From JAIBAC01 sp046331095 (GTDB taxonomy: Bacteria > Actinomycetota > Acidimicrobiia > UBA2766): 64,000 nt of DNA. Where the stretch lies: NCBI GenBank assembly GCA_046331095.1, contig JAXLRM010000004.1:558001-622000 (forward strand), written 5' to 3'. Shown piece by piece: positions 15,499 to 23,229 of this stretch. Position numbers and translations under genes: made by a program. Under the pieces are notes generated by a model. It saw only the letters and a list, made by a program, of their open reading frames with translations, ran no database searches and was not told where the DNA came from. How positions within the stretch are numbered: the first letter of the stretch is position 1; each line of letters begins with the position of its first letter.

Positions 15499-15711
15499 TC
15501 AGTCGCTGCCCTGGCCGAGGCGCAGGCGTGTGGCGACGGTGAACCCTTCGCTCTCGACGGGGTCGTAGACGACCCGCTGGCCCTGTCGCAGCATTATGAA
15601 GATCGAGCCGTCGAGGGCGTCGTCGGCGAGGGCGACCGTGGTGCCGTCGTCCGAGAGCACGAAGCCGGCGCCGGTGATGGGGTCGTATGACTTGACGGTT
15701 CCCTGAGCCAT
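15499..15711 (-). CDS. Cold-shock-domain-like protein
   Basis: 70 residues. GTVKSYDPITGAGFVLSDDG matches the first strands of the cold-shock OB fold (GTVKWFNxxKGFGFI in CspA), followed by GSIFIML and a final LRQGQRVVYDPVESEG. The RNP1/RNP2 aromatic residues are partly replaced, so nucleic-acid binding may be weaker than in CspA. This short divergent type is widespread in actinobacteria. The ATG is seven bases from a TAGCCT -10 box (TATAGCCT) with no ribosome site. Confidence 0.8.
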   Translation of the reverse strand: MAQGTVKSYDPITGAGFVLSDDGTTVALADDALDGSIFIMLRQGQRVVYDPVESEGFTVATRLRLGQGSD

Positions 15712-15718
15712 GAGCCGC

Positions 15719-15724
15719 AGGCTA
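15719..15724 (-). promoter_or_regulatory. -10 box TAGCCT of the cold-shock-like gene
   Basis: Minus-strand TAGCCT ends seven bases before the ATG at 15711; leaderless start predicted. The divergent pilin-like operon begins at 15785, so both promoters share this 73-base gap. Confidence 0.5.
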
Positions 15725-15784
15725 TACGGGTCTGGGCCGGAGGCACTAAAGGCATGCGGGTGCGCGTGTCGACGGTCTAGGGAC

Positions 15785-17152
15785 GTGGGGACTCCGACAC
15801 CGACCCGGACCACCGACGCAGCACCGGCCGCCGTTCCCCCGAGAGCCGACGACGGCATGACGCTGCTCGAGATGGTGATCGCGATCACGGTCCTCGCGAT
15901 CGTGATCCTCGCGATCGCCGGGAGCGTGAACGCCGGCCTCGGCCTCGTGCGCAAGGCCAAGGTCCAGGACCTCGCGACCGAGCTCGCCAACGGGGAGCTC
16001 GAGAAGATCAGCCGGCTGCGCAACCAGACCGACTCCCACGCGGTCGGAGGCAGCTTCAGCTACGAGAACGTCGCGCTCGTGGGCCAGAGCCCGGACGGTC
16101 GCATCGAGCAGACGGGCCAGGCGACGGTCCGCGGCATCGACTTCTCGATAAGCCGCAACGTCGAGTTCATGGTCGACGCCGTCCCGGGCGAGCCGAACCA
16201 GCAGGCGGGCTACAAGCTCGTCTCGGTCACGGTCAAGCCTGCGAACGCCGACAGCCCCGTCGTCACCGCCAAGACGATCGTGTCGCCCGAGACGTCGTCG
16301 ACGCCGGGCACCGTCTTCGTCAACGTCGTCGATGCCGCCGACGGCTCGAGCCCTCTCCAGGGGGTGATGGTCAACCTCAACGCGAGTGGCGCCAGCTACA
16401 ACCGCACGTCCAAGCCCGACGGGCGCGCGTCGTTCTTCGAGCTGACCCCGGACAAGACCTACGACGTCAGCCTCAACGACCTCTCGTGGAAGCTGAAGTC
16501 GTGCTCGCCGACCCAGGTCACACCGAACCCGCTCGGCGAGGAGACGGCAACCTGCTACGTCTACCGGACGTTCACACTCGGCGCGACGGTCCGTGACGCC
16601 TCCAACGGCGGCGCGGTCGCGTCGAACGACTACCGGATCGCGATCTCCTACAACGGCGGCGGCCAGTTCGGCTCCGACGGCACCGTGTTCAACGGCCAGT
16701 CGCCGCCGGTCGGGACGCTCACGGGCACCAAATGGACGCTGACCCAGCTCGGCACGAGCCGCCCCCTGATCGCCAACCTCACGTACAACGTCGCGGTCTG
16801 GGCTCCGGGGTTCAAGCCCCAGACCATCACGCCGCGGATGATGCCGGCGGGCTACCCGTCGACACTGACCGATTCGGTCAGCTTCGACCTCGTCCCGGCG
16901 GTGACGGGCACCGCGTCGATCAGCGTCACCAAGTCGGGATCGCCCGCTGGCAACGCCCGCGTCCTCTTCGTGAACAAGTCCACCGGGACGATCGTCGTGA
17001 AGTACGCGCTGACGTCCCTGTCGGGCACGATCGACGTCGCGCTCGAGCCGGGCACCTACACGGTCACCGCCGACCCCGGCAGCGGCACGCAGTCCGCCGA
17101 CGTGACCGTGACCGCCTCCACCACGACGACCAAGACATTCGCGTTCCCATGA
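15785..17152 (+). CDS. Type IV pilin-like protein 1 with beta-sandwich repeats
   Basis: 455 residues, far longer than a normal pilin. Prepilin site DDG|MTLLEMVIAITVL with the conserved Glu at +5 follows a 24-residue leader; the hydrophobic helix continues to about residue 48. After a pilin-like helix come carboxypeptidase-regulatory/Cna-B-like beta modules (VFVNVVDAADGSSPLQGVMV with SKPDGRASFFEL, and a last one SISVTKSGSPAGNARVLF with EPGTYTVTADPG). Such a protein would be a minor pseudopilin displaying adhesive domains. First gene of an operon with two further pilin-like genes. GTG start; upstream in-frame codons are Arg/Cys-rich and unlikely. No pilus ATPase or prepilin peptidase is in the window. 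Confidence 0.8.
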   Translation: MGTPTPTRTTDAAPAAVPPRADDGMTLLEMVIAITVLAIVILAIAGSVNAGLGLVRKAKVQDLATELANGELEKISRLRNQTDSHAVGGSFSYENVALVGQSPDGRIEQTGQATVRGIDFSISRNVEFMVDAVPGEPNQQAGYKLVSVTVKPANADSPVVTAKTIVSPETSSTPGTVFVNVVDAADGSSPLQGVMVNLNASGASYNRTSKPDGRASFFELTPDKTYDVSLNDLSWKLKSCSPTQVTPNPLGEETATCYVYRTFTLGATVRDASNGGAVASNDYRIAISYNGGGQFGSDGTVFNGQSPPVGTLTGTKWTLTQLGTSRPLIANLTYNVAVWAPGFKPQTITPRMMPAGYPSTLTDSVSFDLVPAVTGTASISVTKSGSPAGNARVLFVNKSTGTIVVKYALTSLSGTIDVALEPGTYTVTADPGSGTQSADVTVTASTTTTKTFAFP

Positions 17153-17163
17153 GGGGGAAGCCC

Positions 17164-19320
17164 ATGCGCGCGACTACACGGCAGGAACACGACGACGGTT
17201 TGACGATGACCGAAGTCCTCGTCACGATCATGCTGCTCGGCGTGGTCCTCGGCGTCGTCGGCGGGTTCTTCAGCAACATCACGCGGGCTTTCGGGTTCAC
17301 GAGCGAGCTCGCGACCTACGAGAAGGACGCCCGCCTCGCGATGGACACGATGCAGCGCGAGATCCGCCAGGCGCACAGCCGCGACGTCAGCGCCAACCTC
17401 TGGACCGACGCGTGGCCGATCCAGACCATGACCGGCACCGAGATGGTGTTCTTCTCCCTCGACCGTGACGACCCTTCCGAGCTCCGCGCGATCCGCTACT
17501 GGGTCGAGGACAGCAGTCGCAAGCTCTACCGGGCTCAGGTCGCCATGGTTCCCGCCGGCGACAACTTGTGGAACTGGCCCGCCACCTACAGCTGGGACGC
17601 CGACAAGCGCGTGATCGCAAACGACGTGCTCAACACCGGCAACGGGGCCGACCAGCCCTTGTTCTGGAACCCCGACGCGCCCGACGCTCCCGGGCCCGAA
17701 TGCGAGGCCGCCAACCCTGCACGCGACGCCGCCGTGGGCATGGGCTTCCAGTCGGTGACGATCTGCCTCGCGATCGACAAGCACACCGACCGGATGCCGA
17801 CCGCTTACCAGGTCGTCGGCACGGCCACTTGGCGCAACCCGGCGTCCGCGAACCAAGGCCAGGAGCCGCCCGGCGCCAACGGCGACCTGTACCTGTGGGC
17901 GTCGATCACGGGCCAGTCGGCGACCGACGGCACGGCCACGTGGGGCGCGCCGAGCAACTGCAACTACTACGGCAACGGCTGCATCGCCCGCGGTGACAAG
18001 CTCACCTATCGCATCGACTACGGCAACTACGGCGCCTCGACCGCGCTCGACCACGCGATGAAGGTGACCCTGGACCCGCAGGTGAGCTACTTCTCGTCGA
18101 GCAACGGGGGCTCGTTCAACGGGGTCGACAACACCGTGACCTGGGACCTCGCCGACCTCAACGGGACGTCGCAGGCGTTCGTGACGCTCACCGTGCAGGT
18201 CAAGAACACGGCGGTTTTCGCGACCGACGTGGTCGAGTCCGCGACCTGGACCGTCACGAAGTACCAGACGGCGGGCAACATGGTGACCGGCAGCGTGTCG
18301 ATCGACACGACCCCGGGCACGACCCACCAGATCATGACGCCGATGCCGAACCTGTCGATCGCGGCGACCACGAATGCGCTCAGCAGCACCTACGTCGACG
18401 TCGACGCCGACTACACGTTCACGGTCACGGTCACGAACTCGGGCAAGGGTCCGGCGACGAACTCGGTGATCTACGCCGACAAGATCTTCGGTTCGGGCGC
18501 GTCCGCGACCGCGTTCGCGTCGACGATCCAGTGCATCTCGGCGACCCAGGGCACGTTCTACGGTTGCACCACGGCGCCAGGGGCGGCACCGCGGCAGTGG
18601 CAGTGGAACGTGGGCACGATCAACCCCGGTCAGAGCGTCACGGCCGTGCTCACGCTCAGGGCAGCCAAGTCGTGGGGCGCGATCGGCTGCAACTCGACGA
18701 CTTTCAAGTTCGCCGTCAACGCGACCGAACTCGGCACTCCCCTCAAGACGGGAACCCTGACGTGGCGGTTCCGGCCCTGCATCGAGGTGAACAAGGTCGC
18801 CGTCTCGCCCGCGGCCGGCTCCAACGTCGCACGCGGCGCCGCGATCACCTTCAAGCTGCAGGTGCGGAGCCGGTACACGTCGGCGAACCTGACGGGCGTC
18901 TCGGTCCAGGACTACCTGAACCAGTTCAGCAACTCGGGCTGGGACATCACCCCGCCGGCGGGCACCACCTGCAGCGGCCTCAACGGGTGGACCTGCGGCG
19001 CCTGGGACTCGACGAACAAGGGCTTCGCGGTGACTCCGCCGGGCGGGACCGTCGCTCCCAACGCCAACTACGTCGACGTCGCCCAGATCACCGTGAAGGT
19101 GTCCACGACGGCCAACTGCACCGCCCAGAACAGGGCCCGGGGTCAGGCGACCAACATGACCGACCAGTACAGCGCCTACCTCACCTACAACGTCACCACG
19201 TGCTCGACCACCACCACGACGACTACCACCACCAAGGCATCGAGCACGACGACGACGACCAAGGCGACGACGACCACGACGACGACCACGACCACGACGA
19301 CACGGCCCGGTGGCGTATGA
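17164..19320 (+). CDS. Type IV pilin-like protein 2 with DUF11-like domains and poly-Thr tail
   Basis: 718 residues. Prepilin site DDG|LTMTEVLVTIMLL, Glu at +5, then a PilW-like region (NITRAFGFTSELATYEKDAR, MDTMQREIRQAHSRD). The middle and C-terminal parts are two or three DUF11-like immunoglobulin-fold modules (KLTYRIDYGNYGASTALDHA; DYTFTVTVTNSGKGPATNSV; a third starting FKLQVRSRY). The last 50 residues are almost pure Thr with a few Lys/Ser, ending RPGGV, a stalk typical of acidimicrobial surface proteins. Ribosome site GGGGGAAG before ATG 17164; an ATG at 17149 overlapping the previous stop is the alternative. No wall-sorting signal, so retention would be via the pilin helix. Confidence 0.82.
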   Translation: MRATTRQEHDDGLTMTEVLVTIMLLGVVLGVVGGFFSNITRAFGFTSELATYEKDARLAMDTMQREIRQAHSRDVSANLWTDAWPIQTMTGTEMVFFSLDRDDPSELRAIRYWVEDSSRKLYRAQVAMVPAGDNLWNWPATYSWDADKRVIANDVLNTGNGADQPLFWNPDAPDAPGPECEAANPARDAAVGMGFQSVTICLAIDKHTDRMPTAYQVVGTATWRNPASANQGQEPPGANGDLYLWASITGQSATDGTATWGAPSNCNYYGNGCIARGDKLTYRIDYGNYGASTALDHAMKVTLDPQVSYFSSSNGGSFNGVDNTVTWDLADLNGTSQAFVTLTVQVKNTAVFATDVVESATWTVTKYQTAGNMVTGSVSIDTTPGTTHQIMTPMPNLSIAATTNALSSTYVDVDADYTFTVTVTNSGKGPATNSVIYADKIFGSGASATAFASTIQCISATQGTFYGCTTAPGAAPRQWQWNVGTINPGQSVTAVLTLRAAKSWGAIGCNSTTFKFAVNATELGTPLKTGTLTWRFRPCIEVNKVAVSPAAGSNVARGAAITFKLQVRSRYTSANLTGVSVQDYLNQFSNSGWDITPPAGTTCSGLNGWTCGAWDSTNKGFAVTPPGGTVAPNANYVDVAQITVKVSTTANCTAQNRARGQATNMTDQYSAYLTYNVTTCSTTTTTTTTTKASSTTTTTKATTTTTTTTTTTTRPGGV

Positions 19321-21263
19321 CCTCGGGTAACAGGCCGAGCCGCGACCCCAATCGACGCCCACGCGGCATCGAGCGGGTTTCGGCCGCAGGAGGGAACGCC
19401 GATCGCCCTTCGGATGCCAGTGTCGACGGCGAGGCCGGTATCGCGCTCATCGTCGTCGTCGGCATCGCGTTCGTGCTCACGATCATGGTGCTCACGCTCG
19501 TCCAGATCGGGATGAGCCAGTACAGCCTGACGGCTCGTAACACGGACGGGGTCAAGTCCCAGGCGGCCGGCGAAGCGGGCTTGAACTCCTACCTGGGCAA
19601 GCTCGTGCAGCGCAACGACTTCGACCGCTCCTACCTGCACGGGGCGCCGCTGCCGGGCGGGGGCGAGAAGGCCGCCGAGGCCACGCGGGTCCTCAAGGGC
19701 CAGCCCTACAACTGCGCGAATCTCCCGACGACCTCGGGTTCGGGCATCGTCGCCGCCACGATGCCAGCCGACCAGCAGCTCGCCGAGTTCGCCCGCACCT
19801 CGGCCTGGGAGGGGGACCTGGCCTGGTGGCACCCGTGCGGGTTCGACTCGTGGGCGCCCGTGGACCCGTCTGCGCCCACGGGGACGGCCGGCCTCGACGG
19901 CTACGAGTACAGCATCGCCGTGTTCCCGCGCGACGGCAACGAGCTGCGCATCGTCGCAGCAGGGCGCCGCGACGACGACAACGGTTCCCTGGGGACCACG
20001 CGCTACGTCGAGGTCGTGGTGAGGCCGTCGTCGTTCTCGAAATACCAGATGATCAGCCAGGCCGACATCGTCGTGAACCGCCAGACGACCACGGGCGGCA
20101 TCGTGTACTCGACCGGGACCGTGCACCACAAGGGCACGGCCGCGAACTGGGTGATCGGCAACGCTGTCTGCGCGACGGTGTCCTCACCGATGGGGTTCAT
20201 CTCGTGCGGCTCCGGCTACGGCACGGTATGGCAGGGCAAGGGAATCCTGACGGGCTGCTCGCCGCCGGAGGCCTTCTTCGTCGCCGGTATCCCGTCGTCG
20301 TCGTGCCACGTGCGCGAGCGTGCGGGCGAGACGCCGGTGTTCACGAACGTGACCAAGGCGCGCCAGACGATCGCGAACAAGGTGAAGGGCGGCGGCGGCA
20401 TGTGGCTCAAGAAGGCCGACCTGCCCGGCGGCGGCTCGAGCGACTGGGGGTACCAGATCCAGCTCACCTCCGGCGGCCAGATCGTCGCGAAGCAGTGCAC
20501 GTACAAGTCGGCGACCGTCCCCGCCAAGGAGCTCGGTTCCAAGACCGGCATCAACCGGGGGGCCTCGCTGACGGGCACCGCGCAGAACATCTTCGAGGAC
20601 TCGATCCAGTGCAACGCCGGCACGTACAAGACGGCGGCGCAGACCAACCCGTTCTTCGTCTACTCGGAGGCACCGATCGCGATCGCTTCGGGGGACAACT
20701 TCGTGGTGAGCCGCGGCAACGTCGTCAGCGACGAGGACGTGTACATCGGCGGCAACGTCTACTACGGCTCCGACACGAACGAGACCCAGACCGACCTCGA
20801 CAACTACGTGCTCGGTGTGCATGCCTACAGCGAGATCATCCTGCCGGCGTGGGTGAACAGCGCGCAGCCGCACAAGATCCGCCTCGCCGCGATCGCGGAG
20901 GAAGGCTCCTACCACGACTCCGAGCTCGTCGCGTTCGGCGCCTACTCGGGCAAGTGCGAGTCGAACTGGAACAACTTCCCGATCTCGAATCCGCCCAACG
21001 CGAACGTGAACCCGTTCCCGAACAACTACATATGCGCGAAGAGCCAGGGCCTGCAGTTCGCCGGATCGTGGTACTCGAAGAAGGCCGCGAACGTGACGAT
21101 GTACGGCAACGGGACATCAGGGGTCCAGTACGACTTCTACGACCAGCTCGCGTCGATCCCGCCACCGTTGTGGCCCAACGCCACCAACGACTTCGACGTA
21201 GTGCGCTGGCGTGAGCTCAAGGCGGGCTTCGGCGAAGAGCTGCCGACGATCAACCACCCCTGA
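19317..21263 (+). CDS. PilX-like pilus-associated protein
   Basis: 648 residues. After a 45-residue charged leader comes GEAGIALIVVVGIAFVLTIM, then helix MSQYSLTARNTDGVKSQAAG EAGLNS, the PilX N-terminal pattern (a pilin-like helix without a strict G|xxxxE site). The rest is a large exported domain with paired cysteines (for example QPYNCANL, WWHPCGF, ATVSSPMGFISCG, SSSCHV, AKQCTY, SIQCNAG), plausibly disulfide-linked outside the cell. The ATG overlaps the previous stop in ATGA, so the three pilin-like proteins are made together and probably assemble into one structure. No enzyme motif seen. Confidence 0.75.
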   Translation: MTSGNRPSRDPNRRPRGIERVSAAGGNADRPSDASVDGEAGIALIVVVGIAFVLTIMVLTLVQIGMSQYSLTARNTDGVKSQAAGEAGLNSYLGKLVQRNDFDRSYLHGAPLPGGGEKAAEATRVLKGQPYNCANLPTTSGSGIVAATMPADQQLAEFARTSAWEGDLAWWHPCGFDSWAPVDPSAPTGTAGLDGYEYSIAVFPRDGNELRIVAAGRRDDDNGSLGTTRYVEVVVRPSSFSKYQMISQADIVVNRQTTTGGIVYSTGTVHHKGTAANWVIGNAVCATVSSPMGFISCGSGYGTVWQGKGILTGCSPPEAFFVAGIPSSSCHVRERAGETPVFTNVTKARQTIANKVKGGGGMWLKKADLPGGGSSDWGYQIQLTSGGQIVAKQCTYKSATVPAKELGSKTGINRGASLTGTAQNIFEDSIQCNAGTYKTAAQTNPFFVYSEAPIAIASGDNFVVSRGNVVSDEDVYIGGNVYYGSDTNETQTDLDNYVLGVHAYSEIILPAWVNSAQPHKIRLAAIAEEGSYHDSELVAFGAYSGKCESNWNNFPISNPPNANVNPFPNNYICAKSQGLQFAGSWYSKKAANVTMYGNGTSGVQYDFYDQLASIPPPLWPNATNDFDVVRWRELKAGFGEELPTINHP

Positions 21264-21492
21264 CCCGGCCGGCGCCCCCCGCCGCCGGCACCCCGAGACG
21301 TGGCGCTTCCCCAGGAGGCGCCACGCGGGCCGCGACCACCGTGGCGCCGGGCCCCGTGCTCCGTGCACCGACGACGGTCACCGGCACGGCCGAACTCGGA
21401 GCGTGTGCGAAGCGGCGGCAGGGATGGCGGGCCTCGCCCCGAATCCTGACACCGGTCTTGATTCGGACGATCCGGGCGGAATGGAGTCCCCA
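21264..21492. other. 229-bp gap between the pilin-like operon and the first DUF11 gene
   Basis: GC-rich. It holds the hairpin GTGGCGC/GCGCCAC at 21300-21324, a possible weak terminator without a T-tract, and presumably the promoter of the next gene. No ORF with coding character was seen. Confidence 0.5.
21300..21324 (+). terminator. Candidate terminator hairpin after the pilin-like operon
   Basis: Seven-base stem GTGGCGC / GCGCCAC with an 11-base loop, 37 bases after the stop at 21263. No U-tract, so termination efficiency is doubtful. Confidence 0.35.
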
Positions 21493-23109
21493 ATGGTTCA
21501 GCACGGACGCGTGAGCCTGTTCGCGAGCTGGGCGCTTGTCGCCGCGGTCGTCGTCGTGACAGGGGTTGCACGGGTCGGCCCCGCCGACGCCGCGCCGGCG
21601 GTCGTGCCGGGCAACTACACGATCACCTTCGTGGGGGGCCAGGGCAGCATCGGGTCCCAGCCCTTCACCCTCGGAGCGGCCTGTTCCAACGGGATCGACG
21701 ACGACTCCGACGGGAGGACCGACTACCCCGCCGACAGCGGCTGCGCGAGCGCCGCGGACGACGACGAGGATACGCCGGTCACGAGCTACGTCGCGCCGTT
21801 CTTCAACGTCTCGATCAACGCCGCGGGCGACATCACGGCGCCGCCCTCAGGCGCGCACTGGCCCAACGAGTCGTTCGTGTCCGACGGCGTGGCCGGTCAC
21901 ATCGACGCGTCGACCGGGGCGCTCACGCTCACCTGGCGTTTCCACCTGCAGATCAGCGAGTCCGGGGTGATCATTCAGATCGGCACCCCTACGAGCCCGA
22001 TCATAATGAACCTCAAGTCGACCAACCCCGGCGGTGCGGCCCTCGACCCGGTCACGCGGAGGGCCACGATCGTCGACAACGTGATCGCGTTCCCCGGCGC
22101 CACCTGCATCGGCCTGTTCTGTGGGCTCGTCATCGACGGCAAGACCCCGGCCCAGATAGTCAACGAAGCCATGGGTATCCCGACCGCTCCCGGCGACAGC
22201 ATCTTCAACATGGTCGCCGAGTTCGATCGCAGCCCGATCTCGGGGACGACGCCTGGTTCTGCGGATTTGAAGTTGGTGAAGTCGCATTCGGGTGATTTCA
22301 CGAAGGGGGTTCAGGGGTCGTATTCGCTTGTGGTGTCGAATGTGGGTTCGGCGTCGTCGTCGGGTTCTGTGACGGTGGCTGATACGTTGCCGGCGGGGTT
22401 GGGTTTCGTGTCGGGGTCGGGGTCGGGTTGGTCGTGTTCGGCGGTGGCTCAGGTGGTGACGTGTTCGTCGTCGGCGGTGATCGCGGCTGGTGGGTCGGCG
22501 CCTGCGGTTTCGTTGGTGGTGATGCCGTCGGTGGTCGGGTCCGTGACGAACACGGCGGTGGTTTCCGGTGGTGGTGACACCAACACCCTGAACAACGGCG
22601 CGTCGGATCCGACGACGGTGAACGGCGACGAGCCGCCCACGGGCGCCGATCTGTCGCTGTCGAAGTCCCACGACCACGACTTCCGTGTCGGTCGCCGCGG
22701 TACGTACCGGCTCTCCGTGACGAACGTGGGCACCGATGCGACAGCGGGCGAGATCACCGTGACCGACGATCTGCCGCGGGGGATGGTCTACAAGGGCTTC
22801 TCCGGTGACGGTTGGGCCTGCACGCTCGCCGAGCGCGTCGTGACCTGCACGACCGCGGAGTCCGTGGCGGCCGACGGGTCCGCGCCACCCCTGTCGATCA
22901 CCGTCAAGCCATGGAAGGCCGGCAAGGTGACCAACACGGCAACCGTTTCCGGCGGCGGTCAGACCAACACCGTCAACGACACAGCGTCGGACCCGACGAC
23001 CGTGCGGCGTGCCTTCCCTATCTGTCACTGGGGCCACGTCTGGCGCTGGCACGACTGTGGCTGCTCCCACTGGTGGTTCGGCCACTGGTTGACAAGGCCC
23101 GATGCTTGA
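21493..23109 (+). CDS. Secreted DUF11-repeat protein with Trp/His/Cys-rich tail
   Basis: 538 residues. Signal peptide (VSLFASWALVAAVVVVTGVA, cleavage near ADAAPA). It starts with a GNYTITFVGGQGSIG module and an Asp-rich calcium-loop-like segment (CSNGIDDDSDGRTDYPADSG) shared with the next gene. Two DUF11 modules follow (about 255-385 and 390-500). The last 32 residues contain six Trp, five His and three Cys, a possible metal-binding tail; there is no LPxTG signal. Ribosome site GGAG six bases before ATG 21493; ATG 21481 is an alternative. Bases about 22255-22575 use G/T-ending codons unlike the rest of the gene. Confidence 0.8.
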   Translation: MVQHGRVSLFASWALVAAVVVVTGVARVGPADAAPAVVPGNYTITFVGGQGSIGSQPFTLGAACSNGIDDDSDGRTDYPADSGCASAADDDEDTPVTSYVAPFFNVSINAAGDITAPPSGAHWPNESFVSDGVAGHIDASTGALTLTWRFHLQISESGVIIQIGTPTSPIIMNLKSTNPGGAALDPVTRRATIVDNVIAFPGATCIGLFCGLVIDGKTPAQIVNEAMGIPTAPGDSIFNMVAEFDRSPISGTTPGSADLKLVKSHSGDFTKGVQGSYSLVVSNVGSASSSGSVTVADTLPAGLGFVSGSGSGWSCSAVAQVVTCSSSAVIAAGGSAPAVSLVVMPSVVGSVTNTAVVSGGGDTNTLNNGASDPTTVNGDEPPTGADLSLSKSHDHDFRVGRRGTYRLSVTNVGTDATAGEITVTDDLPRGMVYKGFSGDGWACTLAERVVTCTTAESVAADGSAPPLSITVKPWKAGKVTNTATVSGGGQTNTVNDTASDPTTVRRAFPICHWGHVWRWHDCGCSHWWFGHWLTRPDA

Positions 23110-23229
23110 CGGCTCGATCGTCTCCCGCCGCCGCGGGCCCGTCGCGGTGGCGGGTTCGCGCCGGTGCGGGCAGAATCGACCCCTCTGGTGCTCTGTCACC
23201 ACCGGGTCGTCGCGGGGAGTTGAGAGCTG

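Noticed and set aside
17056..19362. Long open frame on the minus strand opposite pilin-like protein 2
   Set aside because: It is the mirror of a C/G-biased third codon position; the plus frame has a prepilin signal, ribosome site and sensible domains, the minus frame only Arg/Val/Gly-rich sequence.
21264..21492. Riboswitch before the DUF11 genes
   Set aside because: Only a simple hairpin is visible; no conserved core of a known class could be recognised.
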